From Candidatus Nitrosopumilus sp. SW (lineage in GTDB: Archaea > Thermoproteota > Nitrososphaeria > Nitrososphaerales > Nitrosopumilaceae), in NCBI RefSeq assembly GCF_006740685.1, contig NZ_CP035425.1, forward strand, positions 597,687 to 661,686: DNA of 64,000 nt. Direction: 5' to 3'. The notes beneath the pieces were generated by a model. It had not been told where the DNA came from. It worked only from the letters and a program-made list of their open reading frames with translations, and searched no databases. The position numbers were made by a program, and so were the translations under genes. The first letter of the stretch is position 1. Every line of letters starts with the position of its first letter. Shown here one piece after another: positions 1 to 8,761 of the stretch.

Positions 1-29
1 GATTAATACACTATAGATAAAAATTTTCT

Positions 30-947
30 ATGAAACTTCCACTTTCAAAATATGTTTGGTTTGATGGAAAATATGTTCTGACAGAAAAAGCACAAGTTCC
101 AATTACAACACATGCAATACATTATGGAACATCTATCTTTGAAGGTATTAGAGCATATTGGAATGGAAAAAATCTACATGTGTTTAGACTAGATGAACAT
201 GTAAAACGATTTAGAAGATCAGGACAATTTTATAATATTTCATTAAATTTTTCAGATAAAGAGATTACAGATGCAATAACAGGAATATGTAAAAAAAACA
301 AACTCAAAAAATCATGTTACATTAGGCCATTTTATTTTGTTGGAGATTATGGAATAAACCTACATGTTACTGAGAAAGCTCCAACAAATGTTGCAATCTT
401 CACATTTCCTTTTGGAGATTTATTTAACAAGAACGGTATTTCAGCAGGAATTGTATCTTGGAGAAAATTCTCAGACATATCAACCCCACCACAAGCAAAG
501 ATGGGAGGGAACTATCTAAATTCAATCATAGCAACACAAGAAGCAAAAAGAAATGGCTTCGACGAAGCTATTTTACTTGATCACAACGGAAATGTTAGTG
601 AGGCGCCTGGAGAAAATATTTTTATCGTTAGAGAAGGTCAAATTGCAACACCATCTTTAGCATCAGCCGCATTAGAAGGCATTACTCGTGATGCAATAAT
701 CAAAATTGCAAAAGATTTGGATATTGAGATAGTTGAAAGGGACATTACAAGAAGTGAACTTGCAATATCTGACGAGATATTTTTAACAGGAACTGCAGCT
801 GAAATCACTCCCATAATTGCACTTGATGGAAAAAAGATGAGTAATGGAAAACCAGGAGACATTACAAAGAAGATGATGGATGAGTATACAGACATAGTAA
901 TGAACAAAAATGAGGATTATTCTCATTGGTTGACTGCGGTGTATTAG
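30..947 (+). CDS. ilvE: Branched-chain amino acid aminotransferase (class IV, PLP)
   Basis: Transfers the amino group between branched-chain 2-oxo acids and glutamate, the last step of Val/Leu/Ile synthesis. The 305-residue length is normal for fold-type IV aminotransferases. The PLP lysine is predicted at Lys157 in the motif QAKMGGNYLNS, and the class IV signature EAPGENIFIV lies about 40 residues further on, followed by LEGITRD. It abuts the next gene with no gap (TAG then ATG), so it is probably cotranscribed with it. A second paralogue lies at 48448-49362 with a different residue set around the lysine; the two may differ in substrate. Membership is clear; the exact substrate is inferred. 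Confidence 0.9.
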   Translation: MKLPLSKYVWFDGKYVLTEKAQVPITTHAIHYGTSIFEGIRAYWNGKNLHVFRLDEHVKRFRRSGQFYNISLNFSDKEITDAITGICKKNKLKKSCYIRPFYFVGDYGINLHVTEKAPTNVAIFTFPFGDLFNKNGISAGIVSWRKFSDISTPPQAKMGGNYLNSIIATQEAKRNGFDEAILLDHNGNVSEAPGENIFIVREGQIATPSLASAALEGITRDAIIKIAKDLDIEIVERDITRSELAISDEIFLTGTAAEITPIIALDGKKMSNGKPGDITKKMMDEYTDIVMNKNEDYSHWLTAVY

Positions 948-1883
948 ATGAGAATAGTACAAATTGGCACAGGAGGTTGGGGAAAGAACCATGCTAGAGT
1001 TTTATCAGAATTAGGAGTACTCACTGCAATTTGTGATAATGATTCAGAGCGCAGTAAAGAATATGGAGAAAAATATTTAGTTAATCATTATGAATCAGTT
1101 GAAAATATGATTTCATCTGAAGAGTTTGACGGAGCATTTGTTGTTACGCCAACATCAACTCATGCAAGTATAGCAAAAAAATTACTTGAGGCAAAAAAAC
1201 ATGTATTTGTTGAAAAACCTCTCACATACAAAACTCAAGAAGGGGAAGAACTTGCAAAATTAGCAGAAAAAAACAAGGTAATTCTAACTTGTGGATATAT
1301 TGAGAGATTCAATCCTGCAGTAGAAGTTGTAAAAAAAATTGTTAAAGAAAAAAAATATGGCGACTTGATTATGCTTGAATTTCATCGAGAAAATAGAATG
1401 CCATTACATATCAAAGATGTAGGAATAATTTACGATACATCAGTACACGATATTGATACTGCAAATTGGTTATTTGATGAAATGCCAAATGTTGTATTTG
1501 CAAGATCAGGACAAATCAAGCACGAGCATGAAGATTTTGCAACAATCATGTTAGGATACAAAGATAACAAAGTTGCAATCATTACATCAAATTGGATTAC
1601 ACCTAAAAGAATTAGAAAATTTTATGCAATTTGTAATGATGCAAGAATTTCATCAGACTTTATCACACAAGAGATCAAAATAGAAAAACAAGAAGAGATT
1701 GAAAACATAGAAAATGAAAAACAAGAACCTTTGTTAATAGAAATTCAAAGTTTTCTTGATGCTATTAAAGGTAAAGATGAACATATTGTTAAAGCACAAC
1801 AAGCAGTAAATGTTACAAAGATTGCCGAAGCTGCACTTTTATCTAGTCAGAAAGGAGTTCCAATATACTTAGATCTGAAATGA
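948..1883 (+). CDS. Gfo/Idh/MocA-family NAD(P)-dependent oxidoreductase
   Basis: A 311-residue cytosolic dehydrogenase of the sugar-oxidoreductase family. The N-terminus has the Rossmann fingerprint GTGGWGKNHA, and the family motif VEKPLT occurs near residue 90, contributing the conserved lysine. The substrate cannot be read from sequence, but the gene is followed by a Trm112-like protein and a hexapeptide acyltransferase. The dehydrogenase plus N-acyltransferase pairing resembles WbpB/WbpD-type enzymes that make acetamido-sugars for surface glycans (inference). It starts directly after the aminotransferase stop and its own stop overlaps the next start by 4 nt (ATGA). Confidence 0.85.
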   Translation: MRIVQIGTGGWGKNHARVLSELGVLTAICDNDSERSKEYGEKYLVNHYESVENMISSEEFDGAFVVTPTSTHASIAKKLLEAKKHVFVEKPLTYKTQEGEELAKLAEKNKVILTCGYIERFNPAVEVVKKIVKEKKYGDLIMLEFHRENRMPLHIKDVGIIYDTSVHDIDTANWLFDEMPNVVFARSGQIKHEHEDFATIMLGYKDNKVAIITSNWITPKRIRKFYAICNDARISSDFITQEIKIEKQEEIENIENEKQEPLLIEIQSFLDAIKGKDEHIVKAQQAVNVTKIAEAALLSSQKGVPIYLDLK

Positions 1884-2149
1884 ACAAAACTATGATGGAC
1901 ATACTAGCATGTCCAATTGATAAAAACCATCCTTTAGAATTGTTCGAGATTAAAGAAAAAGACAATCTAGTATCAGAAGGAGTTTTGTTTTGTACTAAAT
2001 GTTCAAGATTTTACCCAATAATTGAAGAAATTCCAATTATGCTTCCTGATGAACTGCGAGATAAAAAACAAGAGATTGAATTTTTAGAGAATTTCAAAGA
2101 TAAATTGCCTGAAAAAATTATTACAAAGGCAAACCCATGGCATTTGTAG
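1880..2149 (+). CDS. Trm112-like zinc-ribbon protein
   Basis: An 89-residue protein of the Trm112/YcaR family, whose members activate methyltransferases or act as small zinc-binding partners. Visible features are ILACPID near residue 8, CTKC in the middle and YPIIEEIPIMLP just after it. Only three cysteines sit at the expected positions, because the first knuckle reads CPID instead of CPxC. The ATG overlaps the stop of the oxidoreductase (ATGA), suggesting translational coupling; the next gene follows 4 nt later. Being inside a sugar-modification-like operon, its partner need not be a tRNA methyltransferase. Confidence 0.75.
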   Translation: MNKTMMDILACPIDKNHPLELFEIKEKDNLVSEGVLFCTKCSRFYPIIEEIPIMLPDELRDKKQEIEFLENFKDKLPEKIITKANPWHL

Positions 2150-2153
2150 AAAA

Positions 2154-2630
2154 ATGGTTACAAATTTTATTTCAGATAAAGCAAAAATTGGTCAAAACGT
2201 ATCAATTTGGCATTTTACCTATGTTGGAGATAACGTGGAGATTGGAGACAATGTCAAAATTGGTTCCCTTGTTCATATTGATTACGATGTAAAGATTGGA
2301 GAGAACACAAAAATTGAAGGTTCAGCATATATTCCTCCACTTTCAAGAATTGGAAAAAATGCTTTCATTGGTCCTGCTGCAGTATTAACAAATGATCCTT
2401 ATCCAATGTGTGATAAAATGGTAGGAGTAACAATAGAAGATGGTGCAATAATTGGAGCACGGGCTGTGATAAAAGCAGGAGTCACTGTTGGAAAGAATAG
2501 TGTTGTTGCAATGGGAGCAGTTGTAACAAGAGATGTTCCTGAAAATGTCGTTGTGATGGGTTCCCCTGCAACAATTAGAAAGACCAGAGAAGAGTACGAT
2601 AAAAAACAAAAAAAATGGTTAGAAAATTAA
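2154..2630 (+). CDS. Left-handed beta-helix (hexapeptide repeat) acyltransferase
   Basis: A 158-residue acyltransferase built almost wholly of hexapeptide repeats (for example IGENTKIEGS, IGKNAFIGPA, IGARAVIKAG, VGKNSVVAMG), which fold as a left-handed beta helix and trimerise. The C-terminal part VPENVVVMGSPA is typical of WbpD/DapH-like N-acetyltransferases. With the upstream Gfo/Idh dehydrogenase it probably makes an acetamido-sugar or related metabolite; the acceptor is unknown. Its last 4 nt overlap the end of the convergent membrane-protein gene. Confidence 0.85.
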   Translation: MVTNFISDKAKIGQNVSIWHFTYVGDNVEIGDNVKIGSLVHIDYDVKIGENTKIEGSAYIPPLSRIGKNAFIGPAAVLTNDPYPMCDKMVGVTIEDGAIIGARAVIKAGVTVGKNSVVAMGAVVTRDVPENVVVMGSPATIRKTREEYDKKQKKWLEN

Positions 2631-2857
2631 GATTTTATATCTTTTTTAAAAATCCAATTTTTCATTTTTGATAGAATTAAAATCCAAATAATTACAAGAA
2701 TTATTGCAATCACTGCTTTAATTACTGATGCAATAAACCAGTTTGCATCACCATATCCCGTAACTTCTATAGGTCCAAGAAGTGTTACTACGATTCCTCC
2801 ACCAATTAGGATCAAGATCCACATTGAAAACAAAAATCCATAAATTCCAGATTTCAA
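2627..2857 (-). CDS. Small two-helix membrane protein, last gene of the replication operon
   Basis: A 76-residue protein with two predicted membrane segments (about residues 7-29 and 45-63) and a short basic C-terminus. No family was recognised. The start is TTG, overlapping the stop of the upstream MraY-like gene as TTGA. It is the last gene of a five-gene overlapping operon beginning with GINS. A role beside the membrane glycosyl-1-phosphate transferase is a guess from position only. Confidence 0.65.
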   Translation of the reverse strand: MKSGIYGFLFSMWILILIGGGIVVTLLGPIEVTGYGDANWFIASVIKAVIAIILVIIWILILSKMKNWIFKKDIKS

Positions 2858-3846
2858 AGAGAACCACCCATCATAAATGCAGTAATTACGGCCAAGATAC
2901 CTGAAAATATTGCTAGTTTGAATATTGCAAGGCCTACTTGTTTTTCAGACAGTGGGCCTCCAGCTAGAATTAATCTTACCAAAGTCACAGGTGCAGTCTT
3001 ATCATTGGTTGCTTTTAGTTTGAAATCTTCAGTGTGTTCTACAGGTTTTCCCTTGATTTGTCTATGTTCTACTATTTTTTTTACGCTTGAGAGGAACAAG
3101 AATGAGTTAATCACTGCAGGAAGCAATGCAACTGCTGCAATAATTTCTACACCTCCAACAATTGCAATAGAGCCATACATTGCACCCAAAGTCAAAGCTC
3201 CCGAATCACCTGGGAAAATTTTACTTGGTATTTTATGGTATTTATAAAATGCTAATGAAACAAATCCTAATGGTAAACTAACAATTGCAATCTCATAGTT
3301 TTGTACAATAAACAAACAGATAGACAATGAAAAACTTGCTATTACCATAAAGCCACTTGCTACACCATTTAGAACATCAATAGAGTTTATTGTGTTTCCA
3401 GTAATTGGAATCATCAATAGTATTAATCCAAGATATAAAGCTGGAATTTGCACTTCGCCAAATAATGGAAATGCAAGATCAGTATCATATGCACCAAATA
3501 CAATTATTGGAATTGCTGCAATAGCAAGAGTTACAGGTTTAAACCATCCTCCCATAACTTTTCTATCATCTACATATCCTATTGCAAATGCAGCACTAGT
3601 TGTAATAATTATTGCAATGATTTCATTTAGTTGTAAAAATGCATACAAAACAATTTCTGAAGCAATAATTCCTAAAATAATAGATGGCCCACCAGGTCTG
3701 ACAATCATAACATTTTCTTTTTTGTTCATATCTTTTACCGCCATGTTTCGTTTTTGTAAGAATTTGATTAGTGGAGGGATGGTTACAAAAACAACAAAAA
3801 ATGCAACAATACAGGAAACAAATGCTGGGATCACTAAATCAATCAA
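2854..3846 (-). CDS. MraY/WecA/Alg7-like polyprenyl-phosphate sugar-1-phosphate transferase (GT4)
   Basis: A 330-residue polytopic membrane enzyme expected to move a sugar-1-phosphate (typically GlcNAc-1-P) from UDP-sugar to a dolichyl-type phosphate, the first step of archaeal N-glycan assembly. Signatures are YVDDRKVMGG near residue 95, NTINSIDVLNGVASG near 155, and FPGDSGALTLGAM near 215, followed by a basic loop with EHRQ. Around ten membrane helices are visible. It starts at TTG within the Hel308 stop (TTGA overlap), so it is translationally coupled to DNA-repair genes, an odd pairing in functional terms. The donor sugar is not determined. Confidence 0.85.
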   Translation of the reverse strand: MIDLVIPAFVSCIVAFFVVFVTIPPLIKFLQKRNMAVKDMNKKENVMIVRPGGPSIILGIIASEIVLYAFLQLNEIIAIIITTSAAFAIGYVDDRKVMGGWFKPVTLAIAAIPIIVFGAYDTDLAFPLFGEVQIPALYLGLILLMIPITGNTINSIDVLNGVASGFMVIASFSLSICLFIVQNYEIAIVSLPLGFVSLAFYKYHKIPSKIFPGDSGALTLGAMYGSIAIVGGVEIIAAVALLPAVINSFLFLSSVKKIVEHRQIKGKPVEHTEDFKLKATNDKTAPVTLVRLILAGGPLSEKQVGLAIFKLAIFSGILAVITAFMMGGSL

Positions 3847-5972
3847 TATCTAACCCTTCGTAACTCTGTCTTGATGTTATCCGCAATGGTTGAACCAATT
3901 TTATCTATTTCTGCTAATTTATTCACAGGAATCTTTGCCAAATCATCAAGATTTTTGATTCCATGTTTGAATAGAATTCTTGCTCGAATTCTACCAATTC
4001 CTTTTACCTTAACTAGATCAAGCAATTCTTCTCTAATTCCATAAGATATTCTTCTACGTAAATCGCCTAATTCTTCAAGCAAATCTGCTCGTTCAACATG
4101 CTTTGCAATCTCCCTTAGGCAGTAACAAAGCCAATCTCCAGTCTCAGTCATCCTGTGCATGTCTCCAGATTCTATTCCAAGCCTATCTGAGAGACTAAGT
4201 TCGGTGGATTCTGTAATCCAAAACTGAAGAGCCAATAGACTTCTAGAACAATCATATTCAGAAATAGGCTCTAAGAGTTCTGAAGAATTATTTTCTATCA
4301 TAAGACTTGCCGTTTCATAGTCTTTTTGTCTAAGCGAAAATTTTGGAAAAAATTCCTCACAATTTGAAATCAGATGCAAGAATCCAAACGTGTGTTTTCT
4401 TTCTTCAGATACATTTTCAAGTGCATCTCTAAAATAAGTGGCAGTAAGTGGATCAATGTAAAGCATTGATGTTTTTTTACCAAATTCAGTCGCAGCGTAT
4501 CGTTCACCTTTTTTCACAATCAGATATTGACTAGAAAGAAAACGTAATGAAATATCAATTGCAAATTTTATAGTGGGTTTACGTGATTGCATACCACCAA
4601 GTGTTTTTAAAAAGAATTCTAAAATTTCTTCTTTTTTTATTCCAGGATGAGTTACAATAACACTGAGTATATGAGTTCTCAAGGATTTATCATCAGTAAT
4701 TTTTGATTCAATAGGTTCAGGTTCACCATTAATGTAATAATCAATTAGATCATCAGTATTACCATTTCCAACAATGATTGATTCTCCATAATCATCATAT
4801 TGAGGCCTTCCTGCTCGGCCACAAAGTTGTTTGTATTCAAGAATGCTAATCGGTCTATTTGCACCAACTTTTGCATTGTATCTATTAACGTTAGAAATTA
4901 CAACTCTTCTTGCAGGCAAGTTAACACCTGCAGCTAAAGTAGGAGTTGAGGATAATAATTTGATAGTGCCATTTCTAAATTCTGTCTCTATTGTTTCTCT
5001 ACATTTTTGATTTAGTCCAGCATGGTGAAACGCAACTCCTTTTTTTACTAAAAGAGCCAATGTTTTTACTAATTCTGTATGTTCGTTTTCAGAAAGAATT
5101 TTTTTTGAAGTTTTCTCTAATTGAGACATTTCTTTTTTTTCTAAAATTTGAGATATTACATCAGCAGCTTTTGTTGCAAGGGATTTTGAACGAGTTCTAG
5201 TTTCAGCAAAAACTAATGACTGACCACCATCTTTGACTGATTGTACGCCTAAATCAATGGGTGTTCCACGTATACTACGCTCAACTTCAAATGTTGTACC
5301 ATCAGCCATGGTTACTTCTCCGGCATCACAAACACCTTCAGAAAGGGGAACAGGTCTCCAAGTATTTTCAACTAGAGTACATTCAAGCCAATCTGCAAGT
5401 TCATCAGAATTTGTAATGGTTGCACTAAGACCAACAATTTGTGGTTTTGTTTCTAAGAGTTTTAGTTGAGTTAATATCATCTCTAATGTTGGACCTCTAC
5501 TTTCATCACCAATTAGATGAACTTCATCTGCAATCACTAAACCAATTTCATCAATCCATTCAGCACCATGTCGGATTATTGAATCCATTTTTTCATTTGT
5601 TAAAATCAACACGTTATTTTTTTCCAGATTTTTTTCAATATTTTCAAAATCACCAGTAGAGATTCCAACTTTGATTTTATTTCCCAATCCAACTTTTTCT
5701 AATTTTTTAAACTCTGAAAATTTTTCAGCAGCCAAAGCTCTCAAAGGACTAAGATAGATTACTTTGCCTTTATTTTTTGAAAGATAACTCATCATTGCAA
5801 GCATTGCAATCAGAGTTTTTCCACTTGCAGTAGGAGCAGAAACAAGTATACTTTTGCCATCAAGTAATCCAGATTTTACACTGTCAGCTTGTGGAGGATA
5901 TAATTTTTCAAAACCTTGTGATTTTAAAAATTTAATTGCAGATTCTGGAAGTTCTAATTTTTCTATTTTCAT
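3843..5972 (-). CDS. hel308: Hel308-family DNA repair helicase
   Basis: A 709-residue superfamily 2 helicase that unwinds lagging strands at stalled forks. The Q-motif region (LYPPQADSV) precedes Walker A (SAPTASGKT, Lys52). The DExH box reads ADEVHL, SAT is in GLSATI, and motif VI is QLCGRAGRPQYD. The C-terminus holds the Hel308 ratchet and a helix-hairpin-helix region (LVKVKGIGRIRARILFKHG). The length fits the family. Its ATG overlaps the MCM stop (ATGA) and its stop overlaps the next gene, placing it between the replicative helicase and a glycan enzyme. Confidence 0.95.
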   Translation of the reverse strand: MKIEKLELPESAIKFLKSQGFEKLYPPQADSVKSGLLDGKSILVSAPTASGKTLIAMLAMMSYLSKNKGKVIYLSPLRALAAEKFSEFKKLEKVGLGNKIKVGISTGDFENIEKNLEKNNVLILTNEKMDSIIRHGAEWIDEIGLVIADEVHLIGDESRGPTLEMILTQLKLLETKPQIVGLSATITNSDELADWLECTLVENTWRPVPLSEGVCDAGEVTMADGTTFEVERSIRGTPIDLGVQSVKDGGQSLVFAETRTRSKSLATKAADVISQILEKKEMSQLEKTSKKILSENEHTELVKTLALLVKKGVAFHHAGLNQKCRETIETEFRNGTIKLLSSTPTLAAGVNLPARRVVISNVNRYNAKVGANRPISILEYKQLCGRAGRPQYDDYGESIIVGNGNTDDLIDYYINGEPEPIESKITDDKSLRTHILSVIVTHPGIKKEEILEFFLKTLGGMQSRKPTIKFAIDISLRFLSSQYLIVKKGERYAATEFGKKTSMLYIDPLTATYFRDALENVSEERKHTFGFLHLISNCEEFFPKFSLRQKDYETASLMIENNSSELLEPISEYDCSRSLLALQFWITESTELSLSDRLGIESGDMHRMTETGDWLCYCLREIAKHVERADLLEELGDLRRRISYGIREELLDLVKVKGIGRIRARILFKHGIKNLDDLAKIPVNKLAEIDKIGSTIADNIKTELRRVRY

Positions 5973-8056
5973 ACTCGGTTATAATGACCGGGTTTTGATT
6001 CATAAATAGATGCTTCTCTAAGCATTCTTCTAATGTAGTTTCTTGCTTCTTCTTCTGTGAATTTTTCGCTTTTTTCAAGTTCTCTAACAAATGCTTTTTC
6101 TTCAACAGGAATCTTGTTGTCACCTTCCAACCCCTTAAGTACATCCATGAATAGTTGCATCTTTGATACCTCACTTCTTGGCTTTCCTTGAAGTACACCA
6201 AGATCAACCTTTCCAGTATTGACATCAACACCAGCATCTTGAAGCATGCTTTGAATTAGGAATATTGCACGCTCAGCATCTTCTTCTTCAACCTTGTCTT
6301 TCATGAGTAATCTGGCTCTAGCAGTAGAGAGTCGGATAATACCCTCAAGTTGTCTAGGAGTAACTGTAATCATTTCTTCAGATTCGACATTTCTCATTTG
6401 TAGGTAATAATCAAGAATTTTTTGTTCTGCCTCCTTTGTTAGATCAGGGGCTCCACGTTTTGCGTATGAAAGATATTTTGTAAGTAAATCAACATCAACG
6501 ACAGATTTTTTGTCAGTTCCTTGAGGAGTATGCAATTCTATAATGTGTCTTGCAATCTTCTCATCTCTTTCTTTGGTTGGGATATCTCTAACAACAAAAA
6601 TCAAGTCAAATCTTGTTAAAAGAGGAATTGGTAAATTGACATTTTCTGTAATGTTTTTGAATGGATCATATTTTCCATACATTGGGTTTGCTGCGGCTAA
6701 GATAGATGTTCTTGCATTTAGTGTTGCAACAATACCACCTTTTGCAATACTTGCTGATTGTTGTTCCATAACTTCGTGTAATGCACTTCTATCTTCAGGT
6801 TTCATTTTATCAAATTCGTCTATACTTACGAGACCTTGATCACCAAGTACAACTGCACCAGCTTCTAACATCATAATTCCTGTCTTATCCCTTACAACAG
6901 CAGCAGTAAGTCCTGCAGCAGTAGAACCTCTACCAGAAGTATACAAACCACGAGGAGCAATTCTAGAACAAAACTTTAGCATTTCACTTTTTGCAGTACC
7001 AGGATCACCAACAAGAAATACGTTAATGTCTCCTCTAATTTTACTGCCATCACCTAACGATCTTTGATTAGAACCGACAATTAGTAACAGAATTGCTTCT
7101 TTGATTAATGATTGCCCTTGAATATGAGGAGCAAATGAATCAATTAGTCTTTGATAAACATCCGGGCTAGCAGCTAGGGCTCTGATCATTTTTTCTTCTT
7201 CAGGAGAAATTTCTTCTCTTTCAATTTTTCTTGATGTTTTAGATCCACGTCCGCCCAAAAATTCAATATTATTTCCCTCAATTCTCAATCTATACAATCC
7301 ACTATGACCACGTGTAACTCCAGTTACAGATTCCTGTTCGACACGAACTACTCCAGTAAGGACAATTCTATCTCCAGGCCTGGCATTATCTACCAGATCC
7401 TGCCTAATTGTGACATCAATATAGTGAGGAAGTTGTCCGGGAGGAAGATCTTCAGGAAGTTCTTGTAATCTTAAAATTTGAAAGTCAATGAATTTGCTTG
7501 CTTCAGGTTTTAGATCAAATTCCCGATGTTTACAATTTGGATTATCACATACAACTGGAACTTTAACATCCATTCCCTTGATCTGAATAACTTTAGTTTG
7601 ATGTTCATCAGGACAAACAAAGATCAATTCTTTTGCAAGGGGTTTTACTTCAGAAGCTCTAACTACCATTCCTGAGACACTAGTAATAGAACCAATAGTT
7701 TCAGCATTGATTTGTCTGAGACTTCGCTCAGAAGGATAATTGATTAATCTAACACGAACTTCATCTTTAATTTTTTCAGCATAATCAGGAAATCTTGTTT
7801 GCAATGCTTCTTTGATTGCCCTAGAAAACGCATCAAATATTCTATCAGGATTTTCTGAAAAAATTGATATGATTTCTGGTTCAATAATCAAATCATTGTA
7901 ATCAACAATAATGAATTTAGAATTCTTAGGCATCATTTCATCGATTGCCTGTACATACTTGTACTCACCAGTACCATCTTTGAATCTAGTCAAAAATTCT
8001 TTTACTTTATCAGATAATGCAGAATCAGTAAAGGTACTAGTTTGAGCACTACTCAT
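5969..8056 (-). CDS. mcm: Replicative minichromosome maintenance helicase MCM
   Basis: The replicative helicase, expected to act as a hexamer with GINS. The N-terminal domain carries a zinc site of the form CPDEH...CDNPNC. The AAA+ part shows Walker A GDPGTAKSEM, Walker B SIDEFDKM and the sensor/Arg-finger region PIPLLTRFDLIFVV. A C-terminal winged helix follows. I chose the ATG at 8056 (695 aa); a GTG at 8065 would add three residues. A GGTGA Shine-Dalgarno-like stretch lies about 10 nt upstream of the ATG, inside the end of the GINS gene, which it overlaps by 8 nt. Confidence 0.96.
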   Translation of the reverse strand: MSSAQTSTFTDSALSDKVKEFLTRFKDGTGEYKYVQAIDEMMPKNSKFIIVDYNDLIIEPEIISIFSENPDRIFDAFSRAIKEALQTRFPDYAEKIKDEVRVRLINYPSERSLRQINAETIGSITSVSGMVVRASEVKPLAKELIFVCPDEHQTKVIQIKGMDVKVPVVCDNPNCKHREFDLKPEASKFIDFQILRLQELPEDLPPGQLPHYIDVTIRQDLVDNARPGDRIVLTGVVRVEQESVTGVTRGHSGLYRLRIEGNNIEFLGGRGSKTSRKIEREEISPEEEKMIRALAASPDVYQRLIDSFAPHIQGQSLIKEAILLLIVGSNQRSLGDGSKIRGDINVFLVGDPGTAKSEMLKFCSRIAPRGLYTSGRGSTAAGLTAAVVRDKTGIMMLEAGAVVLGDQGLVSIDEFDKMKPEDRSALHEVMEQQSASIAKGGIVATLNARTSILAAANPMYGKYDPFKNITENVNLPIPLLTRFDLIFVVRDIPTKERDEKIARHIIELHTPQGTDKKSVVDVDLLTKYLSYAKRGAPDLTKEAEQKILDYYLQMRNVESEEMITVTPRQLEGIIRLSTARARLLMKDKVEEEDAERAIFLIQSMLQDAGVDVNTGKVDLGVLQGKPRSEVSKMQLFMDVLKGLEGDNKIPVEEKAFVRELEKSEKFTEEEARNYIRRMLREASIYESKPGHYNRV

Positions 8057-8567
8057 CTTTTTCACCTTTTATTTGATTTTCAAATTCTACACTATTTTCA
8101 TAGATAGTTTTATAAAAAATTACTTCTTCAACAGTTAGTTTGTTGTACAAATCTGAATTTAGTTTTATAGAATCAGCTAATTTTACTAGTTTTCCTCGTC
8201 TCATCCTAAACAATTCTAACATCATACTTTCAACTTTATCAAAATCATCTCGATTCAGTTCTTTCATGGATTGTTTTAGTTTAATGTAAAAGTGAGGATC
8301 AAGTGTAGAGATTTGGTATTCCCCAACCATTTTTTCTTTTGATAATGCTTGTTTAAGTTCAGTAATCATATCAGGAGAATCAAGAATTCCTAAATTATTG
8401 TCAGCAAGGATTTTGCCTACCCATTGAGGCATATTATTTACCTCGCCTTGTTTTCCTTCAGTTTTTAGGCCTGCAACATTGAATTTGTAGTCTTGATTTA
8501 TGGTCACTTTAGCATCCTTTAGGCGGTATCCAATCGAGTGTACTTTTTCTATTTTGTCTATTTCCAT
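8049..8567 (-). CDS. GINS complex subunit (B-A domain order, Gins23-like)
   Basis: A 172-residue component of the archaeal CMG-like replisome that bridges MCM and polymerase/primase. The small beta-rich B domain seems to come first (QGEVNNMPQWVGKILADNN near residues 40-55). The helical A domain comes second, with the hallmark MRRGKLVKLADS near residue 122. B before A is the Gins23 (Psf2/Psf3) order rather than the Gins51 order; this call is moderately sure. It is the first gene of the operon GINS-MCM-Hel308. Immediately upstream is a possible broken mini-gene (8574-8674). Confidence 0.8.
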   Translation of the reverse strand: MEIDKIEKVHSIGYRLKDAKVTINQDYKFNVAGLKTEGKQGEVNNMPQWVGKILADNNLGILDSPDMITELKQALSKEKMVGEYQISTLDPHFYIKLKQSMKELNRDDFDKVESMMLELFRMRRGKLVKLADSIKLNSDLYNKLTVEEVIFYKTIYENSVEFENQIKGEKDE

Positions 8568-8573
8568 GTGAGA

Positions 8574-8674
8574 TCACTTTTTGTCTTTTAGATCCTCAAG
8601 TATCGGATCGATCAATTCTGTTAACAATTTAGTGAGATCAATTGATCCTAATTAATTGCAGGCTGATCGCTCAT
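8574..8674 (-). pseudogene. Possible frameshifted mini-gene just upstream of GINS
   Basis: An ATG at 8674-8672 opens MSDQPAIN and meets TAG at 8650-8648. The frame reached by a -1 shift at that point is open for 24 codons more, reading an amphipathic, acidic stretch (TKLLTELIDPILEDLKDKK), and stops at TGA 8576-8574, 6 nt before the GINS ATG. Joined, the two halves would make about 33 residues. This could be a sequencing error, a decayed gene, a programmed shift or chance. The composition of the second half looks protein-like, but there is no homology evidence. Confidence 0.3.
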
Positions 8675-8729
8675 TATTTTATGCTCAAAGGGATTTTAAT
8701 TAGCGGTATGTGACAATAACCAATTCGGA

Positions 8730-8737
8730 TTTATTAG
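8730..8737 (+). promoter_or_regulatory. TATA box supporting the rfcS start
   Basis: The sequence TTTATTAG is centred about 29 nt before the ATG at 8762, the spacing expected for a leaderless archaeal transcript. It favours the ATG at 8762 over a TTG at 8744. Confidence 0.5.
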
Positions 8738-8761
8738 TGGGAATTGCCTCCATGTTCTCAT

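Noticed and set aside
8568-8761. Replication origin between GINS and rfcS
   Set aside because: No Cdc6/Orc1 gene or set of repeated origin recognition boxes is visible; the gap is explained by two divergent promoters and the mini-gene.
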